From positions 34,268 to 62,345 of the forward strand of contig JAKCWW010000811.1 in NCBI GenBank assembly GCA_026260175.1: a DNA stretch of 28,078 nucleotides. Direction: 5' to 3'. The notes under the pieces are model-generated. The model saw nothing but the letters and a program-made list of their open reading frames with translations. It was not told where the DNA came from and searched no databases. Source of the stretch: Reticulitermes lucifugus. Its lineage: Eukaryota > Arthropoda > Insecta > Blattodea > Rhinotermitidae. A program made the translations under genes and the position numbers. This document shows positions 1-9,745 of the stretch, piece by piece; positions within the stretch are counted from its first letter, which is position 1; each line of letters opens with the position of its first letter.

Positions 1-86
1 GAGCCCGCCACCTGTCCCTATCCTGAGCCATATCAATCCAGTCCATGCCCCCCCCCCATCCTAAACACATGAAAACTTTGTATAAA
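1..86 (+). repeat. Edge fragment of a dispersed retroelement-type repeat (family R, copy 1)
   Basis: The window opens inside this repeat. The stretch at 21-48 (ctgagccatatcaatccagt and following) aligns by eye with 14592-14618 and more loosely with 2195-2235. After a 10-C run the sequence jumps to aaaactttgtataaag, which in my memory of this repeat belongs further downstream, so an internal deletion is likely. The family is widespread in insect and other animal genomes and is often mis-annotated as protein. I cannot name its class with certainty. Truncated by the window edge and not coding. Confidence 0.45.
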
Positions 87-449
87 GGAATTTTAACGTT
101 AAAAATATACTCGTAGCAATGACTCGATACCATGAGAATACGCCCGATAACTATCAGGTGGGCCTACTGGAAATTTCTTACAGTAATCAATATGGACAGC
201 CGATCCTGCGAAATCTGTAGGTATGTTTACAATATACTGCCCAGTACATGTGTTCGGTGATAGATAACCCACGAAATGTTTTGAAATCGTGACTAGGTCA
301 TATCATAAACATACATACGTATGTTAGTGACGGGTTAAATTCTTCCTTCATGGCCAGCTGTAATGACAAATCGATTTCAACACGAAATACAAATGGATGT
401 ACACTAGTAAACTGTTACGCGTATGAGAGTAGTTTATTAAATTCATTAA

Positions 450-719
450 GGCCGAGCCATGGCTCAGAAGGTTAGTCGCCGGCCTCCCATCGCGGAGGTT
501 CTGGTTCGATCCCGGACCAGTCCCTGTGGGATTGTGGTGGACAAAGTGGCACTGGGACAGGTCGAGTACTTCGGTTTTCCCCTGTCAATTTCATTCCACC
601 GGTCCTCCATTACACGGAAAAATGAAAAAAAAATCATCTTCATCTTCATCACAGAGCTGCACAATAAGCTTCAAGGCTTCGGTGCGTCCGTAGCTTCTGC
701 TGCGGGGCCCTTCTAAAAA
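450..719 (+). mobile_element. SINE family D, copy 1: complete tRNA-headed retroposon with target duplication
   Basis: This is a 270-bp retroposon with an internal RNA polymerase III promoter. A box A-like tggctcagaagg lies at 460-471 and a good box B (ggttcgatccc) at 503-513. The body aligns along its length with the reverse-strand copy at 18142-18425, including the gtggacaaagtgg, tacttcggttttccc and gtccgtagc blocks. It ends in a short A run, and the 11-bp aaattcattaa occurs at both edges (439-449 and 720-730), so both ends are fixed. The 85-codon frame starting at 459 is an accidental reading through the SINE and not a gene. A microsatellite-like catcttcatcttcatc lies inside near 639-653. 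Seen: ends, boxes and duplication. Known: LINE-mediated retroposition gives such duplications. Inferred: relatively young insertion. Confidence 0.88.
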
Positions 720-730
720 AAATTCATTAA

Positions 731-1049
731 AATCGGACCATAAAATACAATCCCGCTGCAGGAACATACACGAAACTGACGACAATTACTATAATCATTA
801 CAAGGACGCCGAACATCGGCAGAAACGTAGAAATGGAAGTAGAATGCAGGACGTTGAAGTAAAATGTCAAGGCTTACATAAGGTAATGAGAATATCAAGG
901 ACACATACAATGACGGGCTCATTAACTGCGAAAACATATTCGCCTATAAACTGTGGACGGATTTCGAAAGACTAAGCCATTAAAAAGATAGGTTTTTACG
1001 TTGGTGATGGTTTATATTGTGGTCTTCTGAGGTATGACACCACACAAAA
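731..1049. other. Unassigned intergenic or intronic sequence
   Basis: AT-rich sequence after SINE D. I see no recognisable element, RNA gene or coding signal. The short reverse open frames here have no family resemblance I can name. Confidence 0.5.
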
Positions 1050-1152
1050 CTTGTGGTTGGTGACCGATGTTTCGGAGAAACCTGCTGTCTCCATCTTCCA
1101 CCCGACGACGTGAATATCAAGTCCTTCAGAAAAGTCGGAAACCAACCACAAG
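1050..1152 (-). repeat. Fold-back element with an internal stem-loop ending in CGAAAC
   Basis: A perfect 12-bp inverted repeat bounds it: cttgtggttggt at 1050-1061 and its complement accaaccacaag at 1141-1152. Read on the minus strand, the interior carries gaagatggagacagcagg followed by tttctccgaaacatcgg. GGAGA and TCTCC can pair directly ahead of GAAAC. The same layout recurs at 7927-8010 and 20633-20763. Probably the terminal part of a transposable element. The class is not established. Confidence 0.5.
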
Positions 1153-2120
1153 CCAACCCAGAAGGCTGCTGCCGAAGTCCTTGAAAGGATTCCAACATTA
1201 GCTAACATTCAGCGACGAAAGGACACACAACTGCAGGAAGGACGCTTCAAAAATGACTTCATCACAATCTCGAGCGTTACGACACTTCAAGTTATTTCGA
1301 AGATATGCTACATCAAGGATGCACAAATCCCGAGGGCCGGGTCGCCCAGGCGACTAAATTTTGTACGGTGGCGCCTAATATTTGTGGATCCTCAGTACAG
1401 AACTCGCTTCAGGTCACCTTTTTGAGCCTATAATTTTGAACTGGCTCTTACATTTTTGGAAAACCTGTGCACCACTAACCTACGTAATATTTAAATAAGT
1501 GCGATACTACACTTAAAATGATATGGCAAGAAACAATTAACTGTCGAGCAGTTTCGGGGACGAAGCACGTAAATGAACACATCGTCATTATGCATTCATT
1601 TTAAGCACTTCGTTTAAGCAATGAATGTTACAGAACCACTAAGTTTCTTTTTGTTCAGTTTTCACTATTTCGTAAGCAGTTCATCATTCTTACGCATGTG
1701 CTTGGTGTGGCGACTGCGCACAGGTCCAACTCCACATATTGTTTTACACATAACAATCTTATCTCACACATAACCCTTTTTCACTACGTAAGCCTCATCG
1801 GTAAAAATTCACGCTGCGCGTGGTGAAACGTGAGAAATAAGTGGTGAACAAACAGGAAACGTCATTTCAATTTGAGGGCGGAACGGAAGTAAAGTTCTTG
1901 AGATCTGCACTGTAATTAGGTAGAAGCGAGACGCGAAGACTGCCTTCCGCGTGACGTAATTACGCCGTTTTGAACGTGCTGCTTACACACGGGTTTTTAC
2001 GAAAATTCCAAACAGATAGGCACCGCATTGTGCTCTCATAAACCCCGCCAACTTATGACAGTAACACATCATAACAAATAAATAAGGCTCCATGAACCAG
2101 AACAAGATAACGCGAAGCCA
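1153..2120. other. Unassigned sequence
   Basis: No gene or element identified with confidence. At 1321-1388 a 7-bp inverted repeat (cacaaat / atttgtg) encloses a GC-rich gggtcgcccaggcgac stretch, which hints at a decayed miniature element, but the arms are too short to call one. Confidence 0.4.
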
Positions 2121-2325
2121 ATGCCCGCTCAGATGGTCAAAAAGTTTCCCGCCTTGTTATGGATCCCAAATGTTCTCTGTCGTATTCACAAAAAGCCCAA
2201 CGCTGGACCCTATGTCCGCCAGATGGATTTAGTGCTCACCCTCATATCCTCTCATTCTATTTCTGTATTAAGTTCAAACGTCCCACGTGATTCTTCCCTT
2301 TAGGGGTTTCAGCTAAAATTGAATA
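2121..2325 (+). repeat. Dispersed retroelement-type repeat (family R, copy 2)
   Basis: The sequence from gtcaaaaagtttcccgcc to the cccacgtgattcttcccttt region matches my memory of a very common repeat whose translation begins with VKKFPA. The 60-codon open frame at 2121-2303 carries that VKKFPA motif. Parts align by eye with 1-48 and 14592-14680. The frame is broken relative to longer versions I recall, so this is repeat DNA and not a gene. The class (probably non-LTR or another retroelement) is unresolved. Confidence 0.5.
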
Positions 2326-2866
2326 TGCGTTTGTAACCTTTACGTGACCAGCTCTTCCTCGAGTCGATCACCCTGATAAGAAGTAACAATATACAGATTT
2401 GACACTGCCAGCGATTGTCTCGGCACAATACGGACAGGACTGAGTCTATTTCTGTAGTATCCGAAGGCATCGACAGTCAAGGCAATGTGACAAAGAAATA
2501 AAAACAAGAAAGTTCAACCAGGGGTCTTTCATCTCTGCTGCAGGTTATTTCCAAACGACGAAGCAGATCTTGATGCGTTCCTGTTCCGTGTAGAGGGTTC
2601 GACAACTTTACTGTACTTGAACAGGACCTCACTGTACTTCAACAGGACCCGTGAGAAATGCCCCAGCGTGATAAACCCAGACAGATTCTACACACGCTCT
2701 GATATTGAAGTTCTTCAAATCCGGAGGTTTTGGGAATTACGTCATATCCAGATAATGTATATGCTACACTCTTGCCCCTCGAAAAACTGCAAGTAATTAA
2801 TATTATTAACCATACTTCTGACTTTAAAAAGCAGCACTAACCCTGTCAGGTCATGGAAGGATCGGC
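2326..2866. other. Unassigned sequence
   Basis: I see no element or gene. A short direct duplication occurs at 2612-2650: acttgaacaggacc and acttcaacaggacc, about 19 bases apart. This is a small local tandem copy. Confidence 0.4.
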
Positions 2867-2894
2867 GAAAGAAAGAAAGAAACAAACAAACAAA
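2867..2894 (+). repeat. GAAA / CAAA microsatellite
   Basis: Four gaaa units change into three caaa units. It lies just inside the start of a 159-codon open frame (2853-3332), whose later half is only an antisense reading of SINE A. The frame is therefore not a gene. Confidence 0.8.
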
Positions 2895-3103
2895 GGGGTA
2901 GTTCTAGTAGATAAGAAAACAAATAGACCCAACCAGCACTTTACAAAAATCCCTGATCCTGAATTGATGGAAAACACTGCACCGTTACATTCTGCCCGAA
3001 AATGCAGTTCTAGCAGCCTTCTTACAAATCATTCAACTGAACACGACAAAAGAATTACAGAACTGAATTTTCAATTTAAATATTTTACTCTCTTAGCTCA
3101 TAA

Positions 3104-3362
3104 AGTAAACGTCAAGTTTCCCTGTGCACGCCACTCACTCTTAACCTCGGCACTAGATGCAGATGAGTGGTTAACTTCACGCTCCGGCCGTTTTACCCCC
3201 GGGAACGAACCGCGGCAGCCACTGAATAGGAAGCTGGATGGGCCCCAGAGCCGGTCAGGACGTTTCGGAGAAGATACGAATTTCTCACCCCTACCGGGAT
3301 TCGAACCCCGGACCGTCCGGCCCGTAGCATAGTCACTATACCAACTACGCTACCCCGGCTCC
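3104..3362 (-). mobile_element. SINE family A, copy 1: complete with target duplication
   Basis: Read on the minus strand, the tRNA-like head has a consensus box A (tagcgtagttgg, complement of 3341-3352) and box B (ggttcgaatcc, complement of 3297-3307). Next comes a central block with ggcccatccagcttcc and cccgggggtaaaa, then a 3' part ending in gtttac. The flanks carry a 14-bp duplication with two differences: ctcttagctcataa at 3090-3103 and ctcttaacttataa at 3363-3376. The promoter boxes look intact, but two mismatches in the duplication point to moderate age. Open frames on either strand (3193-3408 minus, and the end of 2853-3332 plus) are shadows of the SINE. Confidence 0.88.
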
Positions 3363-3376
3363 CTCTTAACTTATAA

Positions 3377-3955
3377 TTGTTACTAAAATTACAAGTACTG
3401 CAAACCACACCCCTCTACAAACCACACCCCTCTCCTTTAAAGAGCATTAACAGCATCCACCAGTAGAGTAGATAACTGGTACGGCGCCCCCCCCCACCCA
3501 TAATTATTAGCAAAATTACTCCCACATCTCTCAAAATACTGACTGCTGTCAGAAGAAAGGAATCCAGTCCGAAACAACCCACCAGATATTTTAGTATTCT
3601 GTACGTTTGGGGAACACCCTGACCCACGAGGCCCACCGGCAATTTTTCTCTTCAGAAGACAATACATGCCCTGCTTCATATGAAGAATGTTTCTCAGTAG
3701 TCGTCTGGTCTGCATGTTGTCAAATCTTGGAACAGTGTCCACTAAACACAGGCATGTTTGGTACATGCCGAGTCCGAGTATCAAAACAGATTCCACAGCA
3801 CACAATGACGTGTATTTTTAAATAATCTGCTATCTGTGCGGCATAAGGTTACATCGATCTTGTGTCGTAACAACAGTCAGAACCTGTTCAGAGTTTTAAT
3901 GAGATATCATCAGTAACATTAATACTGCAGGAAAAACCACGTTTCAGTTTCACGT
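3377..3955. other. Unassigned sequence with overlapping but unconvincing open frames
   Basis: Holds a short duplication (caaaccacacccctct at 3401-3416 and again at 3418-3433) and a 9-C run at 3487-3495. Frames of 122 codons (minus, 3437-3805) and 72 codons (plus, 3607-3825) overlap here. Neither shows a domain, a splice pattern or a composition that persuades me it is coding. Confidence 0.4.
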
Positions 3956-3960
3956 GAAAC

Positions 3961-3990
3961 AGTACAACAAAACCTGCTTATAACGAACTG
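3961..3990 (+). mobile_element. Possible single end of a pogo/mariner-like miniature element
   Basis: tacaacaaaacctgcttata followed by acgaac resembles the terminal repeats of the two elements at 22675 and 23222 (tacagtcaaactcggttata). I found no matching opposite end nearby, so this is at best a broken copy. Confidence 0.25.
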
Positions 3991-4654
3991 AACATAATTC
4001 AACTGATAATGGTTTACGTTTGACACAGGAATTTCCAGATTGGTAACAATGTCGCACAATGCACACCGCATGTATTTCTAACCACATCACAAACCAGAAA
4101 TTAATGCTACTAAGACAGGCAATGTACGTAAAAGGTAACACAGACGCGCGTTCGCGTCACCAATGATGCCGTGGAAGAGCAACAAGTATTACACATTCTG
4201 AGAGCGTGTTTGTAGCCTTAGTTACCCAGCATGCAAAGCGCATGCGGTGTATTATATTGTCATATGTGGCCTGTCTGACTCTACCATATTTTTCCACATT
4301 ATGTTACAAACGCCACGATTTTGGGAAAAAGGATTATTGAAAATACACGTGTTTTGATTTTCTCTACAACTTTTGTCTGAAACATTTCGCATCCAAAGAC
4401 GAAATTAGCGAGATATTGTCATAAATGTACATATGTCTTCACGTGACGTACCCGTTATTCTTGTCATATTTTAATGAAACTTTAATTCTCTCGACAGATT
4501 TTCGAAAAATACTCAAATACCAAATTTAATGAAAAGCCGTCCAGTGGAAGCCGAGTTGTTGCATGCGGACAGACGAACAGACAGACACAACGAAGCTAAC
4601 ACTCGCTTTTCGCAATTTTTCGAACGCGCCTAAAAATGTACACTTACAAGGGTA
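3991..4654. other. Mostly unassigned; decayed transposon tail near 4500-4600
   Basis: The stretch 4513-4600 (accaaatttaatgaaaagc, ccgtccagtgg, then gacagacgaacagacagaca) resembles a segment I remember from many insect transposable elements, in which a ccaaatttnatgaaaa-type block precedes a gacagacagaca run. Direct evidence is limited to the local gaca repetition. The rest shows nothing recognisable. Confidence 0.3.
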
Positions 4655-4840
4655 TCAACGTGAGTGGCTACGGACTGGAAGATGGGGGGTTCGATTCCCA
4701 GCAGAGGAAGGGTTACTCTCTACGTAATTATATCACGTAACAGACTCGTATCCCACGGCCGCGAGCGGCTCTGCTAGAGGAAACCGGCCAAGATGTGAGA
4801 CTCACCACTGATCTACTGGGCGACTGTAATACACATTGTT
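4655..4840 (+). mobile_element. tRNA-headed SINE relative (family A head, diverged body)
   Basis: A strong box B, ggttcgattcc, follows gtggctacggactggaaga, which matches the head of the reverse-strand copy near 21480-21510 (actacggactggaaga). The downstream body differs from other A copies, so it is a different subfamily or a rearranged copy. Its 3' limit is uncertain and no target duplication was found. Confidence 0.5.
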
Positions 4841-4906
4841 AAATGGCTTTATCTCCTAAACGGAATGCTTCACGGTTTCGTGCTGTCCATTGTTTCTCTG
4901 TGTGAC

Positions 4907-5225
4907 AATTATGGAGAATTGTCCTAGTATGCAAGATGGAGTAACACCACATTTGGCGCGTGCTGGTCGGTGGATTGGGCGTCGAGGTCGAACGAAATGG
5001 TCACCGCGAAGTCTGTATTTTATTCAATGTCATTTTTTTTGTGGAGATGGGCCAAAGAGGAAGTCTGCCGATCTAAACCAAGAACGCTTGATTAACTCGG
5101 AAACCCCAATTCGAGACACTTTTGTAGATGGTCCTCTGGACTTCTTAAGGAAAAGTGTCCGAGCCAGTGTCTGCCAGGTTGCACTAAATGGTAGTGCTTG
5201 CGCTTCAACATGATGCAAGTATTTT
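4907..5225 (+). pseudogene. Dead Tc1/mariner-type (IS630-superfamily) transposase, C-terminal part
   Basis: Decayed DDE transposase remnant. In the frame starting at 4890, the translation shows MQDGVTPH (the region of the second catalytic aspartate), then RWIGRRGRTKWSPRS and later PIRDTFVDGPLDFLRKSV, all typical of mariner-like insect transposases as I know them. The reading is broken. After SPRS the expected P-D-L-N/T-P motif is degenerate, and the third catalytic acid position reads as histidine. An eight-T run at 5033-5040 marks a frame shift, and the next segment (FLWRWAKEEV) lies in another frame with a stop soon after. The frame returns before PIRDTF. The N-terminal half and the DNA-binding domain are not visible upstream, and terminal repeats were not found. 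Non-functional. The family assignment rests on motif memory without alignment. Confidence 0.8.
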
Positions 5226-5789
5226 AGCAATATCGCATTCCGTTTAGAAGATACATCAATTTAACACAATGCATTTACTTTCTCATCACTCTGTACGTAG
5301 CGCAAACGTGTGTGCAGTTTTACCTCGACTCGTCCTATACGTCTTCACGGCGCGGCTCTTATTACAGGCATCAATTAACTTCAGCTGTTTATGTACAGCT
5401 TAGTATTTGTGCCCTTTTTCTTCCTTCCTCACCTAATCACTTCGTTTACTTCTCCAAACAGTCCATTTACGGTTTCTGCACATGGTCTGTCGGCAGTAGG
5501 TATGATAGTCAATGTTTCCCATTTCTGACAGAAATGCTCCTTTTCAGATATTTCCAAAGAGCTCATTATGGAAATAAATTACATAAATATACAACGAATT
5601 TTCGGACTCTTTCGGTGCAAGCTCCAGCTATTCCTTCCCGTTTCCTCGTTTAGCAGCTTCCGTTTATTAGACGTGACGTTACAGCTGTCACACTGTAATC
5701 AGTGTGCCCCTCCAGAGAGTAATTTGAGAAGCAACGGCACTAGTTTAAACTTTCCACAAGCGATCGGTTTTCCACGCAAGTAACATTAA
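5226..5789. other. Unassigned sequence
   Basis: A 113-codon forward frame (5312-5653) has no recognised motif, and its serine/tyrosine-rich composition looks accidental. No element found. Confidence 0.4.
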
Positions 5790-5913
5790 CTTGGGTGGGC
5801 CCTACAACCGGTCTGGACGTTTTATAGAAAATCTCTTGCCCCTCACTCGATTCGAACCCCAGATCTTTCAGCCCGTAGCCTAGTCACTACACCCATACGC
5901 TATCCCGGATTCC
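5790..5913 (-). mobile_element. SINE family A, copy 2: head only
   Basis: On the minus strand, gggatagcgtatgggtgtag is a degenerate box A region and ggggttcgaatcgagtgagg holds box B. The copy then follows family A through gtccagaccgg and gggcccaccca. It stops before the gtaaa block, so the 3' half is missing. This is the reverse of the usual 5' truncation and suggests a later deletion. Confidence 0.72.
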
Positions 5914-6072
5914 CGTGATTCGCGCGATCACTATAATGAACTGTCGGGTTTAGACAAAGCCGAAGACATTTCTTGACTAGCTAAGCTACCGCCAGCTTTT
6001 CAAGGACTCTGCTCTATGCACGGAGTTAGCCGCGATCAGGGACTGACTGACAGAAGGTATAAACGATGTGTG

Positions 6073-6182
6073 AGAGGGGAGGAGGAACAGAGAACGCCTA
6101 GTTAAAAGGCTAAGGGCCCCTCCCACTTGCACTTTTCTCCCAGCCTTTTAACTACGCGTTCCTTGTTTCTCCTCCTCCCGGG
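6073..6182. repeat. Long imperfect inverted repeat (hairpin), arms about 38 bp
   Basis: The left arm 6075-6112 (aggggaggaggaacagagaa, then cgcctagttaaaaggct) is complementary with a few mismatches to 6142-6181 (agccttttaactacgcgttc, then cttgtttctcctcctcccgg). The inner 13 bases (agttaaaaggct region) match exactly. A second, partly overlapping pairing joins 6129-6141 (gcacttttctccc) with 6181-6192 (ggtgagaagtgc). Possibly a fold-back element. No target duplication identified. Confidence 0.75.
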
Positions 6183-6192
6183 TGAGAAGTGC

Positions 6193-7608
6193 CAAATTCA
6201 ATTCGACTCATGCAGACATAAGATGTATGTACATACATGTCTCTTGGCGACGCGATCATCCTGAGACGGTAAAACAAAGCAGCTCCCTGGCCACTTTCCA
6301 CCACTTAAAAAGTGATGCAGTTAGTCTCACAGCGGGATAACGCATTGTCAAATACTTCAGCTCAAATCTCTTGTTTCATCGGCCAGCCCTCTTCAACATA
6401 CAGCAGGCACCAGACCTTTCTCGACACGGTGAACGCGTCTACAATGCATTCCAGGAGCTGGGTTCATTCATACCGCGACCTCTACGTGCTTCTATCTATC
6501 GAGCCAAAGCGCTGTATCTCCAACAGTCCGTCTGATAACGATACGGCACAATGTCACTGCCCATTATGCATCTAAGAATCAACTTCACTACTTTCGTTGG
6601 AAAACATTAGTCAGCGTCTTGTATCTGTTGAAGGGTAAAGTACAGACCGAAGAACCCGCAAATTTGAAATAACGATAAAAGTATCTTTAAGTCGCTCTTG
6701 CATGAACATTTTAGTCTCGCACAGACTGCGTGAGGTACAGTACGTGGCAACCAGCATAAACACACGCGTGATCCAGGGATCAAATCGCAGAGACGTCCTC
6801 CCTCGGGGGAGGGGGGGGGAAACTTTATGCAAAAGTGAGTCCTTTGCGCTTTTGTTCATATCTCGGGGCAAAGTCATATGAGAGCACATTTAATACGTCA
6901 TTATAAAATGTGACAAAAGATCAGTAAGTACGAGGGAAAGACAAAACACATCAAAATTATACCGCCATGGAAATAAATACCAAGTAAATTCGGGGAATGC
7001 TTGCTAATATTCACTTCCTTTTCTTTTTTCCATCTCATTCTAAAAAATAATAATAACACATCATGTAAAACCAGCTGGGACGAGAAAGAAATTCACACAA
7101 AATGTTTGCCATAAAACTACAAGATAACAGACCATTTTGAAGATCTCGGGGGGGGGGGGTTAAGTTCAGGATAATATTAAAACGAGTCTTAAGAAAATGG
7201 CATGATACATGATAGAATACAACCATCAATCAATGTTCTGCAATTTAACATAGTGTGAGTGTGGATTGGAGGATCCAACGGAGAGTTCTTGTGGATATGG
7301 CACTATGCCAATGAACCATCGGGTTCCAAAAAAGGTAGGTACAATGCAAAGATGAGTAATGACACTGGAACAGGTCTTACACTATTTTAGATTACGTATA
7401 ATTCAATATTTAACACACAGTCAAACGTTCAAAATTAAGATTGCAGGTCCTAATGACATACTTATATTTATGTCGCGTACGTCTACCAATTTTCATACAA
7501 TGAGCAGTATAAAACTATAACAACGTTCCTTAAAATGGCGGTTACTCTGTAAGCCTTACGTGCATAGTGGCAAATACGCGCCACAATTAAATTCAGTCAA
7601 CAGCTGTT
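6193..7608. other. Unassigned sequence with two long G runs
   Basis: I see no gene or element in this 1.4-kb stretch. It contains G runs of 9 (6811-6819) and 12 (7148-7159). Open frames (87 codons at 6312, 92 codons minus at 6611) have no family resemblance. Confidence 0.45.
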
Positions 7609-7735
7609 AGGCCGATCCCGCAGGCTGTGCGATCTAAGGCGTAGTTCTGCAGGCGTTTGACTGCTGGGATCGCGGGTTCGAATCCCGCTGAAGGCATGGA
7701 TGTTCGTCTTTTGTCTGTGTGCGACGTAGAAACTT
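7609..7735 (+). mobile_element. SINE family B, copy 1 (tRNA-headed)
   Basis: The head ggccgatc...gatctaaggcg and tgctgggatcgcgggttcga (box B 7675-7685) are matched by the reverse-strand copy at 18885-19213, with 32 bases of identical spacing between ggccgatc and ctaaggcg. The shared segment continues through aatcccgctgaaggcatgga into a gt-rich tract. The ctaaggc element recalls tRNA-Leu or tRNA-Ser D-arm sequence, but no full cloverleaf can be drawn. The 3' limit is uncertain, and the open frame 7657-7842 is a shadow. Confidence 0.72.
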
Positions 7736-7926
7736 CAACAATGAGACAGCCTAGGCCAGACTTGGGCTGTTACGCTACACTCTCAATACCAAACAATCAA
7801 AATTCGCTCAGCAGTTCTGGCAATGAGACTTGCGAGGTGTGAGGTTTCCACGGCGTTCATGTTGAATATTCTGATATTCTGGGATGTTTCTCTGTACAGT
7901 GGGTAACTGTAATACGTCCCCTTCAC

Positions 7927-7980
7927 TTCAAGGGTTGGTGGGTCCTACAATAATTCTTGTAGGACCCACCAACTCTTGAA
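7927..7980. repeat. Near-perfect hairpin, 24-bp arms, 6-base loop
   Basis: 7927-7950 and 7957-7980 are reverse complements with a single mismatch (around gttggtgggtcctacaa). The loop is taattc. An RNA from either strand would fold very stably. It runs directly into gaagattaaggcgctacttt and ccgaaacgttggc at 7978-8012, the motif also seen at 1050-1152 and 20633-20763. Confidence 0.9.
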
Positions 7981-8012
7981 GATTAAGGCGCTACTTTCCG
8001 AAACGTTGGCAT

Positions 8013-8364
8013 ACGTCACATTACCCTCAACACATTGTTAGCATTCAAGACTAGAATCCTCGTAATGAAACTCCCTTCGTGTACATTGTGCGAACGAGAA
8101 GTAATCATTACACGTGACCGTGAACAGAACCATGACAAAAAACTGACGCTTCAACTCGACAGGAACATAAACGGGGCAGATACCCATAAGCATAGAAAAA
8201 CATCAAAACTGTAATGTTTTGGTGGTGTCAATCAATTAGACGGGCATCTTACCTTACCTGCTTCTAGAATAGCGATTGCGGCACTAAAATACATTAAATT
8301 TTAAAGAAGTGAGGCATCATTATGCCAGTAATCCATAAAAGGCGCTTTATCAATTAACTTGCTG
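8013..8364. other. Unassigned sequence
   Basis: Nothing recognisable between the 7.9-kb hairpin and the SINE at 8365. Confidence 0.4.
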
Positions 8365-8602
8365 AACGGTCCGGGGATCGAATCCCGGTGGGGGCGAGAT
8401 TTTCCGCACCTGTCCAGACCGGCCCTGTGGCCCACCCAGCCTCCTATACAATGGGTACCGGGTCTCTTTCCCGGGGGTAAAGCGGCCGAGGCGTGGCGTT
8501 AACCACCCACCCGCATCTAGCGCCGAGGTTACAGAGTAGAGCTACACCCCCACTCCCCCTCTGGGCCTTCATTGCCTGTTCCAGGGTGAACTTTACCTTT
8601 AA
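8365..8602 (+). mobile_element. SINE family A, copy 3, 5'-truncated
   Basis: It starts inside the head at acggtccgggg, keeps a box B-like gggatcgaatcccgg and lacks box A. The body is close to copies at 3104, 11080 and 23941: cagaccggccctgtggccca, cccagcctcc, cccgggggtaaagcggccg, accacccac, gcgccgaggtta and ccccctctg. It ends in ctttaccttta. The tail lies beside its own complement (gtaaaggtaa at 8612-8621), forming a small hairpin. Confidence 0.85.
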
Positions 8603-8644
8603 CGCCGTTTTGGTAAAGGTAACGCAGGTTTACACTTCAAAGAT

Positions 8645-9296
8645 GTGCTGGTGCATTCGGTAGAGCACTCTGAATATAAGCTCGCTCACATGTATATCTT
8701 ACGAATATGTACAAGATCCTCTGATACGAGTCGGTACAGTAACAGCCCAACAGCCCTCTACAGTTTCTTTTATGGGACACGGAAACACCATAAAAGACAA
8801 GTATCTACCCTAGATAGGGAACTGTTTCATCGTAAGGTCTTATCCACTTCCCTGTATGAGATATCGGATCATTGCAAGAGCTGCTTGAAGAAATAACAAC
8901 ACAGAACAAGACACATATACCTCTACGCCCGAACAGGATTACAACACGCAACCGCGTGACCACAGGACACGGCAAACCCCAATGTCACATGGGAAGCATT
9001 CGATTATAACACGTCTTGAAACGCACGACAACCCAATTCGTTTCCAACCTATAACTTCTCTATGTTTGTTGGTAATTTCTCATAAAACACTCTTCATTCG
9101 TTACTGCATTAAGCAGAGGTATGAAGACCACAACATGGACCATGTGTCCTGAATATCACTTTGATATCCAAGCGCTATACATGGAACACCACTGCACGCG
9201 ATGGAGTCGGCCGTCTTCACTTTTCATCTCAAGTGCAACTAATCGACTGTGCACGAAACAGACAAGACGCAGACACGAAGAGACCCGGTGCTTCCG
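8645..9296. other. Unassigned; possible box A-like remnant at 8648
   Basis: tggtgcattcggtagagcac at 8649-8668 fits a Pol III box A and D-arm pattern, but no box B follows, so it may be a decayed tRNA-derived repeat. The rest, including an 83-codon frame at 8645, shows no known motif. Confidence 0.3.
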
Positions 9297-9610
9297 TCAA
9301 TGGTCCATAACAGCGCGGTCACAACACTCACCGCTTTGAGCAACCCGTCCACAAACCATGGCCGCAACATTACGACATGAATTTCCGCTCAAACTTACTG
9401 TCAAGAGAAAATGTACTTTACCAACAAAACAAACGCTTAATCTAAAGGCTGGAAACCCTTTATTCTGTAAGCCAGGTAAAATAAATTCTGAGAAAAGAAG
9501 CCAGCAAAGTATAATACCGTGAGACACCTGGCACTTATTCACAGCTAGTCTCCCACAACGAAGAAGCATGTTGTATAACCACCCGATATTACAATTCTTG
9601 CAGAAAATCG

Positions 9611-9745
9611 TAAAGGTAAAGTTGTTACTTCCTGTACACGCCACGAAAGCGTATGGGGAAGTGGAGGTATAGTTCCCCTCATTCATAATTTCGGTACTAG
9701 ATGGAGGTGTGTGGTGAGCTTCACGTTCCGGTCGCTTAGCGGTTC
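9611..9745 (-). mobile_element. SINE family A, copy 4: 3' part only
   Basis: On the minus strand it reads ggaacgtgaagctcaccaca, tccatctagtaccgaaatta and, at the 3' end, gtacaggaagtaacaacttt followed by acctttac. These correspond to the 3' portion of the copy at 3104-3362, including the shared gtacagg and catctagtnccga blocks. The head and central block are absent. The overlapping 159-codon minus frame (9297-9776) is accidental. Confidence 0.7.

Noticed and set aside
1321..1388. Possible miniature element with cacaaat / atttgtg ends
   Set aside because: Arms only 7 bp and no target duplication.
2853..3332. 159-codon forward open frame
   Set aside because: Starts in a GAAA/CAAA microsatellite and ends antisense to SINE A. 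No domain.
7609..7700. True tRNA gene
   Set aside because: Good box B, but no acceptor stem or cloverleaf, and a second copy with the same tail exists, so it is a SINE head.
9300..9360. Minus-strand gggttgctcaaagcggt as a Pol III box A
   Set aside because: No box B downstream and no second copy in the window.
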